A program made the position numbers and the translations under genes. This document shows, in pieces, positions 7,942 to 14,997 of a stretch of DNA of 20,144 nucleotides. Source of the DNA: Tyzzerella sp963558545 (GTDB lineage Bacteria; Bacillota; Clostridia; Lachnospirales; CAG-274); contig NZ_CAUWHO010000039.1 of assembly GCF_963558545.1 (NCBI RefSeq), forward strand, positions 1 through 20,144, in the 5' to 3' direction. The notes under the pieces were generated by a model, which did no database searches, had not been told where the DNA came from, and saw nothing but the letters and a program-made list of their open reading frames with translations. Numbering within the stretch: the stretch's first letter is position 1; each line of letters starts with the position of its first letter.

Positions 7942-8793
7942 TTATTTTTTACTTTTGCTTAATATAAGCTTTGTTATCATATTAAGTAAAAATACCAAGC
8001 ATAACAAAACAAACCCTATACCAAAGGCATTATCATATTCTGCTTTTGACATACTAAGATACATTTGTATTGTTAAAGTACCACCAGAATTAAATATATG
8101 TGTAAATAAATTTTTAGGTAATAAGTAAACACTTCCTGCTGTAAATAATAATGCTGCAGATTCTCCAATTATTCTACCTATAGCAAGTATTGTACCAGTA
8201 ACTATCCCTGGAGCTGCACTAGGCAATATAATAGTTCTTATCATATACCATTTTGTACTCCCCATACCTATCGCACCATCTCTATATCCTTTAGGTACAG
8301 TTCTTAAAGATTCTGTTGTTGTTCTAATTATTAATGGTAAAATCATTATAGTAAGGGTTAAGCTACCACATAATATAGAAAATTTAAGGTTTAATGTTAT
8401 TCCAAAAAATACCATACCAAAAAGCCCATATATTATAGATGGTATACCAGCTAAAGTTTCGGTAGTAAACTCTATAACACGAACAAATTTTGCATTTTTA
8501 GCATATTCATTTAAATATATAGCTGCACCTATGCCTATTGGAAGGGATATTAATAAAGTAATAAATATAATATATAATGTATTTATTATGTTACCTAATA
8601 TACCAAATGTTTCGTTAACTGTTGAAGGTACTGTTGATATAAATTCCCAGTTGACTTTAGATATACCTCTATATGCTACATACCCTATTATTGACACTAA
8701 TATAAATACTGTTATTATCATAGATAAATATATTAAAGCAAGTAAAAAACTATCTAATGGTCTATTTTTTTTATTGTAAATACTATTTTCCAT
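7942..8793 (-). CDS. pstA: Phosphate ABC transporter permease PstA
   Basis: PstA is one of the two membrane subunits of the high-affinity phosphate importer. The 283-aa protein has about six hydrophobic segments. The cytoplasmic EAA loop, which docks the ATPase, lies around 167-190 (VPKGYRDGAIGMGSTKWYM). Residues 114-127 (LAGIPSIIYGLFGM) are also found almost unchanged in PstC. The start ATG at 8793 overlaps the stop codon of pstC by one base (TAATG), which implies translational coupling. A GGAGA site lies just upstream, inside pstC. Confidence 0.96.
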   Translation of the reverse strand: MENSIYNKKNRPLDSFLLALIYLSMIITVFILVSIIGYVAYRGISKVNWEFISTVPSTVNETFGILGNIINTLYIIFITLLISLPIGIGAAIYLNEYAKNAKFVRVIEFTTETLAGIPSIIYGLFGMVFFGITLNLKFSILCGSLTLTIMILPLIIRTTTESLRTVPKGYRDGAIGMGSTKWYMIRTIILPSAAPGIVTGTILAIGRIIGESAALLFTAGSVYLLPKNLFTHIFNSGGTLTIQMYLSMSKAEYDNAFGIGFVLLCLVFLLNMITKLILSKSKK

Positions 8794-9719
8794 TATTTAT
8801 CTCCTTTCTTTAATATTTTACTTATAACTATATTTATAACCATTATAAATATAAAAAGTACAAGGCCTATTGTAAATAATGCCTGTCTATGTAATCCTGA
8901 AGAATAAGACATTTCTGATACTATACCTGTTGTTAAAAATCTTACCGAATTAAACGGAACTGGTAAATTTACAGAGTTACCAGAAACTAACACTATTGCC
9001 ATAGCTTCCCCTATTGCTCTACCAATACCAAGTACAATAGCTGTTATTATTCCAGATTTTGCAACAGGTATACATACTTTAAATATAGTTTGTACATATG
9101 TAGCACCAAGAGCCAAAGATGCTTGCTTTAAACTAACTGGAACAGCCTTTAGTGCTGTTTCACTAACGTTTATAACAGTAGGTAAAATCATTATAGCTAA
9201 AACTAAAATTGCTGATAACAGATTTGCTCCACCTGTAAATTGATGATTAGGGTCATCTTTAAATAAAAATAATTCTAATTTATATATTAAAGGATTTATT
9301 ATTAAAAGTCCAAATAAACCATATATTATAGATGGTATGCCTGCTAAAAGCTCTACGCAAGGCTTTATAAATTTATATACATTTTTATTAGCTATATCAG
9401 ATAAAAATACTGCGGTAAGAACACCAATAGGAACTCCTATTATTATAGATAAAAATGTACCTATAATAGATGTTAAAATAATATATGCTATACCAAAAGA
9501 AGGTACCTCTGCCGTTGGTTTCCAAACAGAATTAAAGAGCATATCTTTTATACCTATTTCAAAGATAGCTGGTGTACCAGATATAATCATATAAAGTGTT
9601 ATAGCAAATACAGCTATAATAGCTGCCAATGAGCATATAAAAAATATTATATGCATAGTTTTTTCTAAAGCTGATTTATTTTTACTTTTAGAAAAAATTG
9701 TTTCTTGGTTTGTATCCAT
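8793..9719 (-). CDS. pstC: Phosphate ABC transporter permease PstC
   Basis: PstC pairs with PstA to form the transport channel. The 308-aa protein has an N-terminal cytoplasmic tail, a first membrane segment at about 22-46, then further segments. The family sequence LLAGIPSIIYGLFGLL lies at 124-139. The EAA loop is around 193-220 (VPVSLKQASLALGATYVQ) and is followed by GRAIGEAMAI. The start ATG at 9719 has only a modest ribosome binding site (AAAGG). It follows pstS after 79 bp, a gap that contains a perfect palindrome. Confidence 0.96.
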   Translation of the reverse strand: MDTNQETIFSKSKNKSALEKTMHIIFFICSLAAIIAVFAITLYMIISGTPAIFEIGIKDMLFNSVWKPTAEVPSFGIAYIILTSIIGTFLSIIIGVPIGVLTAVFLSDIANKNVYKFIKPCVELLAGIPSIIYGLFGLLIINPLIYKLELFLFKDDPNHQFTGGANLLSAILVLAIMILPTVINVSETALKAVPVSLKQASLALGATYVQTIFKVCIPVAKSGIITAIVLGIGRAIGEAMAIVLVSGNSVNLPVPFNSVRFLTTGIVSEMSYSSGLHRQALFTIGLVLFIFIMVINIVISKILKKGDK

Positions 9720-9753
9720 AATATTGTACCTTTCTTAATAGATAAAATATCAT

Positions 9754-9791
9754 AAAGAAGAATATAATAAAATTTTATTATATTCTTCTTT
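9754..9791 (-). other. Perfect 38-bp palindrome between pstS and pstC
   Basis: Bases 9754-9772 are the exact reverse complement of 9773-9791. The RNA would fold into a long AU-rich hairpin starting just 7 nt after the pstS stop codon. No U-run follows, so it is more likely a 3' end stabiliser or processing barrier than a full terminator. Such an element would favour pstS mRNA over the permease genes, matching the need for excess binding protein. This role is inference. Confidence 0.75.
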
Positions 9792-9798
9792 AAATAAA

Positions 9799-10647
9799 CT
9801 AATCTACGTTAACTAATCCTACTTTTTCTATTAATTGTTTTCCTTCTTCACTTTTTAAAAAGTTAAATAACTCTTGTACTTCTGGCTTTTGTGCTGATAT
9901 TTCGCCATTAGTAGCCATAACGAATGGACGTGAAAGCATATATTGTCCAGATTTTATAGTATCTGCTGTCGGTTCAGCACCATCAATTTTTAAGGCTTTC
10001 GCTTTAGAATTATGTATAACATCTAATGATACATATCCAATAGTTCCAGGAGCTGACTCTACTTTACCTACAACAGCACCTGTTGAGTCTATCTCTTGAG
10101 AGTAAACTGCTTTATCTTTTAAATCTAAAATTTCTTCAAAAGCACCTCTAGTACCAGACCCTGCTTCTCTACCAATAACAACTATACCCATATCTTCTCC
10201 GCCAACTTCACTCCAATTTTTTATTGTTCCATCATATATACCTTTAAGTTGGTCTAAAGTTAAATCTGACACAGTATTTTCTGGATGTGTTATAATTGCA
10301 ATACCATCAAGTGCCACTACATTTTCTATAATACCTTTATCTAGCTCTTCTTGTTTTAATTTTCTAGAAGAATTACCAATATCTACTGTTTTATTAGCAA
10401 CAGCCTCTATACCTGCACTAGACCCTGTAAACTGTGCTGTTACAGTAACATTAGGGTATTTTTGCATAAAAACTTCTGCCAAAGAATTTGATAATTTTTC
10501 CATAGATGTAGAACCGTTCATTGTTATACTACCACTTAATGTAGTATCTCCATTTTCACTTTCTGTTCCTGTTCCTGTTCCTCCACAACCAACTAATGTA
10601 GACATAATTAATGTTGATGTTAATAAAAATTTTAATAATTTCTTCAT
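9799..10647 (-). CDS. pstS: Phosphate-binding lipoprotein PstS
   Basis: PstS captures phosphate outside the cell and delivers it to PstCA. The 282-aa precursor starts with a lipoprotein signal: MKKLLKFLL, a hydrophobic stretch, and the lipobox LVGC with C21 as the lipidated cysteine. A Gly/Thr/Ser-rich linker (22-38) follows. Phosphate-site sequences are visible: NGSTSMEKL (44-52), TGSSAGIEAV (74-83), DIGNSSR (89-95) and GREAGSGTRGAFEE (159-172). The ATG at 10647 follows GGAGAG. It is the first gene of the operon, behind a probable PhoP box. LspA, encoded at 18353-18811, would be the peptidase that processes this signal. Confidence 0.97.
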   Translation of the reverse strand: MKKLLKFLLTSTLIMSTLVGCGGTGTGTESENGDTTLSGSITMNGSTSMEKLSNSLAEVFMQKYPNVTVTAQFTGSSAGIEAVANKTVDIGNSSRKLKQEELDKGIIENVVALDGIAIITHPENTVSDLTLDQLKGIYDGTIKNWSEVGGEDMGIVVIGREAGSGTRGAFEEILDLKDKAVYSQEIDSTGAVVGKVESAPGTIGYVSLDVIHNSKAKALKIDGAEPTADTIKSGQYMLSRPFVMATNGEISAQKPEVQELFNFLKSEEGKQLIEKVGLVNVD

Positions 10648-10690
10648 AGTTATCTCTCCAAATAATTTATATAATTTTTAATACATATAA

Positions 10691-10756
10691 ATTATATAAT
10701 ATATTTTTTTAAATTAATAGTAAATTAATGTATAAACTTTGTAAATTATTTGTAAA
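10691..10756 (-). promoter_or_regulatory. PhoP-box array and promoter of the pst operon
   Basis: Read on the minus strand, four hexamers occur at exact 11-bp steps: TTTACA, TTTACA, TATACA and TTACTA (complements of 10751-10756, 10740-10745, 10729-10734 and 10718-10723). In Bacillus the PhoP box is a series of TT(A/C/T)A(C/T)A repeats separated by 5 bp, which is this pattern. A TATAAT -10 (complement of 10691-10696) lies 21 bp beyond the last repeat. No good -35 is seen, as is usual for activator-dependent promoters. The expected transcript begins about 35-40 nt before pstS. Confidence 0.75.
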
Positions 10757-10817
10757 ATTTTAATAAATAAAATATTGTTATATGGACTTATATAAAAATT
10801 TAAGTAATAAATTAAAA

Positions 10818-10869
10818 CCGTAATAGATACTATTAGTCATAAAATTGACTTATAGTTAATCCATTACGG
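10818..10869 (-). terminator. Long hairpin, probable terminator of rplM-rpsI
   Basis: CCGTAAT (10818-10824) and ATTACGG (10863-10869) close a long imperfect hairpin. Inside them ACTATTAGTCA and TGACTTATAGT pair with one mismatch. On the minus strand the stem is followed by TTTTAATTT, which fits intrinsic termination of leftward transcripts before they reach pstS. The other direction has no T-run. Confidence 0.6.
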
Positions 10870-10960
10870 CATTCTGTAGATATATTTAACCAATTATAAT
10901 AAAAATTAATATTATATGTATTAATATGAAAAATATAATTTTTGTATTATTGTATAATAA

Positions 10961-10989
10961 TACCCCAGAAAAATAATCTTTCTAGGGTA
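10961..10989 (-). terminator. Hairpin immediately after rpsI
   Basis: TACCCCAGAAA (10961-10971) and TTTCTAGGGTA (10979-10989) pair over 11 positions around a 7-nt loop. The one mismatch becomes a G-U pair in the minus-strand RNA. The stem begins 8 bp after the rpsI stop codon. The following bases (TTATTATA) are only weakly T-rich, so it may be a partial terminator or a 3' end stabiliser, backed up by the hairpin at 10818-10869. Confidence 0.6.
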
Positions 10990-10997
10990 AATAATAA

Positions 10998-11390
10998 CTA
11001 ACGTTTTGAGAATTGTGGAGCACGACGAGCTGCTTTTAAACCATATTTCTTTCTTTCTTTCATTCTTGGGTCCCTTGTTAAGAAACCAGCTTTTTTAAGA
11101 GAAGGTCTTAAATCACTATCTGCTTGTATTAAAGCTCTAGAAATACCGTGTCTTATAGCACCTGCTTGACCAGTAGTTCCACCACCTTTAACATTAACTA
11201 ATACATCAAATTTAGTAGTAGTACTAGTTAATTCTAATGGTTGTCTAATAATAAGTTTTAAAGTATCAAGACTAAAATACTCATCCATATCTCTCTTATT
11301 TATAGTTATTTTTCCATTGCCTGGCATTAAATAAACTCTAGCTACTGAGCTTTTTCTTCTACCAGTACCGTAATATCTAGCTGCTGACAT
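10998..11390 (-). CDS. rpsI: Small ribosomal subunit protein S9
   Basis: S9 is a 30S head protein whose C-terminal tail reaches the P-site tRNA. The 130-aa product has normal length. It begins MSAARYYGTGRRKSSVARVY, contains VNVKGGGTTGQAGAIRHGI, LTRDPRMKERKKYG and ends APQFSKR, the conserved basic tail. The ATG at 11390 follows a strong AGGAGGG. It lies 20 bp after rplM; rplM-rpsI is a conserved two-gene operon. Confidence 0.98.
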   Translation of the reverse strand: MSAARYYGTGRRKSSVARVYLMPGNGKITINKRDMDEYFSLDTLKLIIRQPLELTSTTTKFDVLVNVKGGGTTGQAGAIRHGISRALIQADSDLRPSLKKAGFLTRDPRMKERKKYGLKAARRAPQFSKR

Positions 11391-11410
11391 TTTTTACCCT
11401 CCTATACACC

Positions 11411-11848
11411 TTAAAAATTAAATTCTAATACTTCTGGTTTTTGTGCTTGATGATTATGCTCTGCACCAGCATAAACATGAAGTTTTTTAAACATTTTTCT
11501 ACCAAGAGCATTTTTAGGTAACATACCTTTAACAGCAAGTTTAAACACTTCTTCTGGTTTTTTATCCATCATAGCTCTTAAAGTAGTTTCTTTAAAACCA
11601 CCAACATAGTCTGAATGTTTTCTATATAATTTTTGGTCTAATTTTTTACCAGTCACTTTTACTTTATCTGCATTAATAACAATTACAAAATCACCTGTAT
11701 CTAAGAAAGGTGTATAAATAGGTTTATTTTTACCTCTTAAAACACTAGCAACTTCTGAAGCAATACGTCCTAAAGTTTTATCTGTTGCATCAACAACATA
11801 CCATTTTCTTTCTATTTCAGCTGTTTTAGCTATAAATGTTGTTCTCAT
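11411..11848 (-). CDS. rplM: Large ribosomal subunit protein L13
   Basis: L13 is an early-assembling 50S protein. The 145-aa product has normal length and shows family sequence throughout: WYVVDATDKTLGRIAS, LRGKNKPIYTPFLDTGDFVIVINA, KLYRKHSDYVGG, VKGMLPKNALGR and a C-terminal HVYAGAEHNHQAQKPEVLEF. The ATG at 11848 follows AAGGAGGAACC. It heads the rplM-rpsI operon behind a consensus promoter and a leader of about 80 nt with a GC-rich hairpin, where L13 leader RNAs are known in other Firmicutes. Confidence 0.98.
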   Translation of the reverse strand: MRTTFIAKTAEIERKWYVVDATDKTLGRIASEVASVLRGKNKPIYTPFLDTGDFVIVINADKVKVTGKKLDQKLYRKHSDYVGGFKETTLRAMMDKKPEEVFKLAVKGMLPKNALGRKMFKKLHVYAGAEHNHQAQKPEVLEFNF

Positions 11849-11890
11849 TTATGGTTCCTCCTTGAAAATATCAATTATTACATATATTCG

Positions 11891-11911
11891 AAACCCGGGG
11901 CTAACGGATCT
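11891..11911 (-). ncRNA. Candidate L13 leader hairpin in the rplM 5' UTR
   Basis: AAACCCG (11891-11897) and CGGATCT (11905-11911) form a 7-bp stem, allowing G-U pairs in the minus-strand RNA, around a 7-nt loop. Bases 11891-11911 are an obvious GC-rich island in otherwise AT-rich DNA. It lies between the rplM promoter and start codon. A conserved L13 leader upstream of rplM is an established RNA family; identity with that family was not tested here. Confidence 0.5.
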
Positions 11912-11935
11912 AGAAGTGGCAATAAAAACATTAAT

Positions 11936-11964
11936 ATTATACCTTATATTATTATTACTGTCAA
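11936..11964 (-). promoter_or_regulatory. Consensus sigma-A promoter of rplM-rpsI
   Basis: On the minus strand a perfect -35 TTGACA (complement of 11959-11964) and a perfect -10 TATAAT (complement of 11936-11941) are exactly 17 bp apart. The expected start is near 11929, giving a leader of about 80 nt. This is the best-matching promoter in the window, fitting strong ribosomal protein expression. Confidence 0.9.
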
Positions 11965-12080
11965 TATTTTTTGCTATTTTTTAATACATTTTTTAACATA
12001 TTAGGTATGCTATATTCTTTTATGCAAATATAATTTTATGCTACTAATATTAACTAAAAATTAACTTTTTATTTATACCT

Positions 12081-13634
12081 TTACAATAATGGTGAAAATA
12101 TTTGTAATATTGACCTATAAAGCTTTCTTATAGAAGATACACTATAACATTGTTCTAGTGTGTATATACTACATTTTTGTAGTGTATCTAAGTAATCTTG
12201 TTTAATATCTAAAATAGTTTTAGATTTATATATCCATACACCACATTCAAAATGTAGATAAAGGCTTCTGTAATCTAAATTTATAGTACCTATAACAGCA
12301 TATTTATCATCTACAACAAAACTCTTTGCGTGTATAAACCCTGGTGTATACTCATATATTCTTACCCCACTTTCTATAAGTGTTTGGTAATTTGACCTAG
12401 TAACTTCAAATACACTTTTTTTATCTGGTATAAAAGGAGTTACTATCCTAACATCTATCCCCCTTTTAGCAGCCATACATAATGCTGATGTCATTTCATA
12501 GTCTATAATTAAATACGGGGTATTTATATAAATATACTTTGTAGCACTATTTATAAGATTCATAAAAACATTACTACTAACTATTTCTTTATCTAAAGGA
12601 CTATCACTAAATGGCACTATATAACCATCATATTCTTGTAAATCTTTATCTTCTTTAGGGAAGCTATTTTTATATTTTAAAAAATTTTCATCAGTCTTTT
12701 TTAAAAACTTCCATATATTTAAAAACATTATTGTAAATCCCCAAACACCTTCGCCTTTTATCATTATTCCTGTATCTTTCCAGTGCCCGAAGCGTTGTTT
12801 TAAATTTATGTATTCATCAGCTAAATTTATTCCTCCTGTAAAAGCTACCTTTCCATCTATAACTGTTATTTTTCTATGTGTTCTATTGTTATATATAATT
12901 GTAAAGATTAAATTGGCAGGATTAAATACACTACATTTTATCCCATATTTTTCTAGCTCTCTATTGTATTTTTTAGGTAAAGTCATTATACAACCAAAGT
13001 CGTCATATATTAAACGTACCTCTACACCTTGAGCAACTTTTCTTTTTAAAACATCTAATATGCTATCCCACATTTTACCTTCAGATATTATAAAATATTC
13101 CATAAAAATAAATTTTTCTGCTTTTTCTAGTTCTTCTAATAAAGCCTTAAGGTATTCTTCACCTATTTTAAAATACTTACTTTCCTTATTTTCAAATATT
13201 TGGCTTTCACCATAATCTATTAAATATTTAGCCTGCCCCATTGCTATAATATCATCTTCTTTTAGTTTATGTAAAATATTTTTATCTTTTAAAATAACTT
13301 TAGATAAATTTTCTATATGATTTGTATAATATATTTTTTGTTTCTTTTTAGTTACCTTACTAAATTTACCACTACTAAATAATGCATAAAATATCCACCC
13401 CAACTGTGGAAAAAGCATTATTGGTATAATCCAAGCTATTTTATAAGAAGGGTTCATATTACTATTAATCAAAAATAATAGTATTAAAACACTAAATAAA
13501 ATACCTATAAGATAAAAATAGAAAAAATATTCTTGAAATTTAATAACAACAAATATTATTAAGGCTATTTGTATAAAAAAAGCAACTAATAATATCATAA
13601 CTCTTCCAAAAAGAATATCTATTATTTTTTTCAT
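12081..13634 (-). CDS. cls: Cardiolipin synthase (phospholipase D family)
   Basis: Bacterial cardiolipin synthases of this type join two phosphatidylglycerols into cardiolipin and glycerol at the membrane. The 517-aa protein begins with two hydrophobic segments (about 11-32 and 36-56), and a further one follows near 66-86 (the PLDc_N-like part with QLGWIFYALF). Two HKD catalytic motifs are complete: H253-x-K255-x4-D260 followed by GGIN, and H435-x-K437-x4-D442 followed by GTINLDYRS. Length and order match ClsA-type enzymes. The ATG at 13634 follows TAGGAGGT, and a sigma-A promoter lies upstream. It is apparently monocistronic; no clear terminator was seen in 11965-12080. Confidence 0.94.
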   Translation of the reverse strand: MKKIIDILFGRVMILLVAFFIQIALIIFVVIKFQEYFFYFYLIGILFSVLILLFLINSNMNPSYKIAWIIPIMLFPQLGWIFYALFSSGKFSKVTKKKQKIYYTNHIENLSKVILKDKNILHKLKEDDIIAMGQAKYLIDYGESQIFENKESKYFKIGEEYLKALLEELEKAEKFIFMEYFIISEGKMWDSILDVLKRKVAQGVEVRLIYDDFGCIMTLPKKYNRELEKYGIKCSVFNPANLIFTIIYNNRTHRKITVIDGKVAFTGGINLADEYINLKQRFGHWKDTGIMIKGEGVWGFTIMFLNIWKFLKKTDENFLKYKNSFPKEDKDLQEYDGYIVPFSDSPLDKEIVSSNVFMNLINSATKYIYINTPYLIIDYEMTSALCMAAKRGIDVRIVTPFIPDKKSVFEVTRSNYQTLIESGVRIYEYTPGFIHAKSFVVDDKYAVIGTINLDYRSLYLHFECGVWIYKSKTILDIKQDYLDTLQKCSIYTLEQCYSVSSIRKLYRSILQIFSPLL

Positions 13635-13663
13635 TAGTAAACCTCCTATGTATTTTTCTTAAA

Positions 13664-13692
13664 ATTATAATATATTATATTGAAAAAATCAA
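13664..13692 (-). promoter_or_regulatory. Sigma-A promoter of cls
   Basis: On the minus strand TTGATT (complement of 13687-13692) and TATAAT (complement of 13664-13669) are 17 bp apart. The expected start is about 20 bp before the cls ribosome binding site at 13641-13647. Confidence 0.6.
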
Positions 13693-13734
13693 TTTTTAAA
13701 ACAATTTTAAATATATAATAACAAAATATAGTTG

Positions 13735-13875
13735 TTATTTTAATAGTTGTATTTTATTACACTGTTGTTGTCTACAAAAATCGTAAACCTTTAAAGCTAT
13801 AATACATTCTTCTCTAACTCTATCATTAAGCGGAGCTGCTGCACCACATTCATTTTCAATTTCAAAAGCACTCAT
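13735..13875 (-). CDS. 46-aa Cys-containing small protein, function unknown
   Basis: A 47-codon frame starts at an ATG (13873-13875) after a strong AAGGAGG and ends in TAA. The translation begins MSAFEIENECGAAAPLNDRV and continues through KVYDFCRQQQC to end KIQLLK. Cysteines are at 10, 24, 34 and 39. The KVYDFCRQQQC stretch resembles a motif I recall near the N-terminus of longer uncharacterised clostridial proteins (VYDSCRxQxC); that recollection was not verified. If right, this copy is either truncated or a short version. It is locally richer in GC than the surrounding non-coding DNA, which supports coding. It lies between the SASP gene and cls, so a spore-related role is conceivable but not shown. 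I do not recognise a function. Confidence 0.65.
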   Translation of the reverse strand: MSAFEIENECGAAAPLNDRVREECIIALKVYDFCRQQQCNKIQLLK

Positions 13876-13991
13876 TTTAAAATCCTCCTTTTAAATAACT
13901 ACGTTATCAATTTTTATTAATTTCTTTTGTTTTTTACTCCTTTATATATATTATTACAACAGTATAATTTTGGTTACAAATTTTATTTTTA

Positions 13992-14165
13992 TTATTTTTT
14001 ATTTTTTCTTTTTCTACTTGTCATTATACCTCCTATTTTACCACTTTCTTTTGCTGTTAAGCTTTTCCAGCCACACTCATTTATTTTGTCCATAAGCCCT
14101 AGCTCACTAGCTATTTCATATTTTAGTATATCTTCTTTTGTTTTTGGTTTATTTTCTTTCTTCAT
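13992..14165 (-). CDS. Small acid-soluble spore protein, alpha/beta type
   Basis: Alpha/beta-type SASPs coat and protect DNA in dormant endospores and are degraded at germination by the protease GPR. This 57-aa basic protein shows KYEIASELGL (15-24), which matches the GPR recognition core E-[FI]-A-S-E, then GWKSLTAKESGKIGG (32-46) and a lysine/arginine-rich tail. The layout resembles the short SspF-like members seen in Clostridia, with the pattern LGLxDK..GW..LTa.esG.iGG. The ATG at 14165 follows AAGGAGA. It stands alone, divergent from the gene at 14277. A forespore sigma factor would be expected to transcribe it, but no convincing promoter could be picked out. Confidence 0.88.
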   Translation of the reverse strand: MKKENKPKTKEDILKYEIASELGLMDKINECGWKSLTAKESGKIGGIMTSRKRKNKK

Positions 14166-14276
14166 ATTTTCTCCTTAAAATACTATAGTAGGTTTATTAT
14201 TACAAATTTAATAATTATATTATTATAAATTTTTTCATATTATATACATATAATTACTTAAAATGTAGGTGTTTTT

Positions 14277-14900
14277 ATGAAAAATATTATATTTGCAATA
14301 TTAGAAGAAGAACAAAGCAACGGAAAATTGATAGCACAAAAATTATCTAAAGAGCTTAATATCCCTCTTTATGACAATGAAATTATAGAACTTGCCTGTA
14401 AAAATAGTAATATTTCTAAAAATATTTTTTATACAATAGAAGATTGGAAATTAAACAAAGCTATCCCCCCTTTACCCATAGATTTCTGTATTGGATTTAA
14501 TTTATCATTTTTTACAGAATTTATACCTATACAAGATAAGGTTTTTATAGAAAAGTCTAAGGCATTAAAGCAATTAGTAGAAAATAAATCTTGTGTTGTT
14601 TTTTGTAAAGCATCTAATTATATCCTAAAAAATTATAAAAATTGTATAAAAGTTTTAGTGTATTCTAAAGATGATGATAGGCTAAAAAACATAGTTAAAT
14701 CATTAAATATATCTGAAAAAAATAGCAAAAAATTTTTAAAAAAGCAAGATAAAAAATTATCCTGCTATTATGGATATTATACCTGTGAAAACTGGGACAA
14801 TAAAAAATGTTATGATATATTTTTAAATAGTAGTTCCCTTGGTATAAATAACTGTGTATATATTTTAAAATGTGTATATAACCAATCAATAAATGGTTAA
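14277..14900 (+). CDS. Diverged cytidylate-kinase-like protein
   Basis: The 207-aa protein resembles the cytidylate kinase-like family (Cytidylate_kin2 type), common in Clostridia. Matching landmarks are LIAQKLSKELNIPLYDNEII (18-37), SNYILKNYKNCIKVLVYS (113-130), KKQDKKLSCYYGYYT (155-169), and W173-x6-YD followed by LNSSSLGI. Several usually conserved residues are changed. The glycine-rich phosphate loop (commonly GSGGR) reads Q13-S-N-G-K17. The VGR-x-AD segment reads FCKASN (109-114). The DKxR segment reads DKKL (158-161). The protein may therefore have lost kinase activity. The ribosome binding site (TAGGTG) is weak. No signal peptide is evident. It ends at the terminator 14932-14986. Family assignment is by pattern recall; function is unknown. 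Confidence 0.7.
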   Translation: MKNIIFAILEEEQSNGKLIAQKLSKELNIPLYDNEIIELACKNSNISKNIFYTIEDWKLNKAIPPLPIDFCIGFNLSFFTEFIPIQDKVFIEKSKALKQLVENKSCVVFCKASNYILKNYKNCIKVLVYSKDDDRLKNIVKSLNISEKNSKKFLKKQDKKLSCYYGYYTCENWDNKKCYDIFLNSSSLGINNCVYILKCVYNQSING

Positions 14901-14904
14901 AAAA

Positions 14905-14930
14905 ATAGTATGTTTTATACAACCTACTAT
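14905..14930 (+). other. Small hairpin after the cytidylate-kinase-like gene
   Basis: ATAGTA (14905-14910) and TACTAT (14925-14930) pair; inside them, after one mismatch, GTT pairs with AAC around a 6-nt loop. It starts 4 bp after the stop codon. No T-run follows. It may be a 3' end structure ahead of the main terminator. Confidence 0.4.
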
Positions 14931-14931
14931 C

Positions 14932-14986
14932 GATTGTATATAAAAAGCATATTGAATTATTTTCAATATGCTTTTTGTATACAATC
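14932..14986. terminator. Two-way terminator between 14900 and leuS
   Basis: A 25-bp inverted repeat (14932-14956 and 14962-14986) surrounds a 5-nt loop. There is a single mismatch, which is a U-G pair in plus-strand RNA. The core AAAAAGCATATTGAA / TTCAATATGCTTTTT gives a T-run on either strand. It lies between two converging genes, 11 bp beyond the leuS stop codon, and should end both transcripts. Confidence 0.85.
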
Positions 14987-14997
14987 TGTAATAAAAT

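Noticed and set aside
11880..11915. tRNA or tRNA fragment, because minus-strand GGGTTTCGAAT resembles a T-arm
   Set aside because: No cloverleaf, acceptor stem or anticodon arm can be built around it; the position between promoter and rplM fits a leader hairpin.
14166..14276. Sporulation or vegetative promoters in the SASP to kinase-like divergent gap
   Set aside because: A TATAAT at 14249-14254 and a CTACTATAG-like element exist, but no partner -35 of convincing match or spacing was found for either gene.
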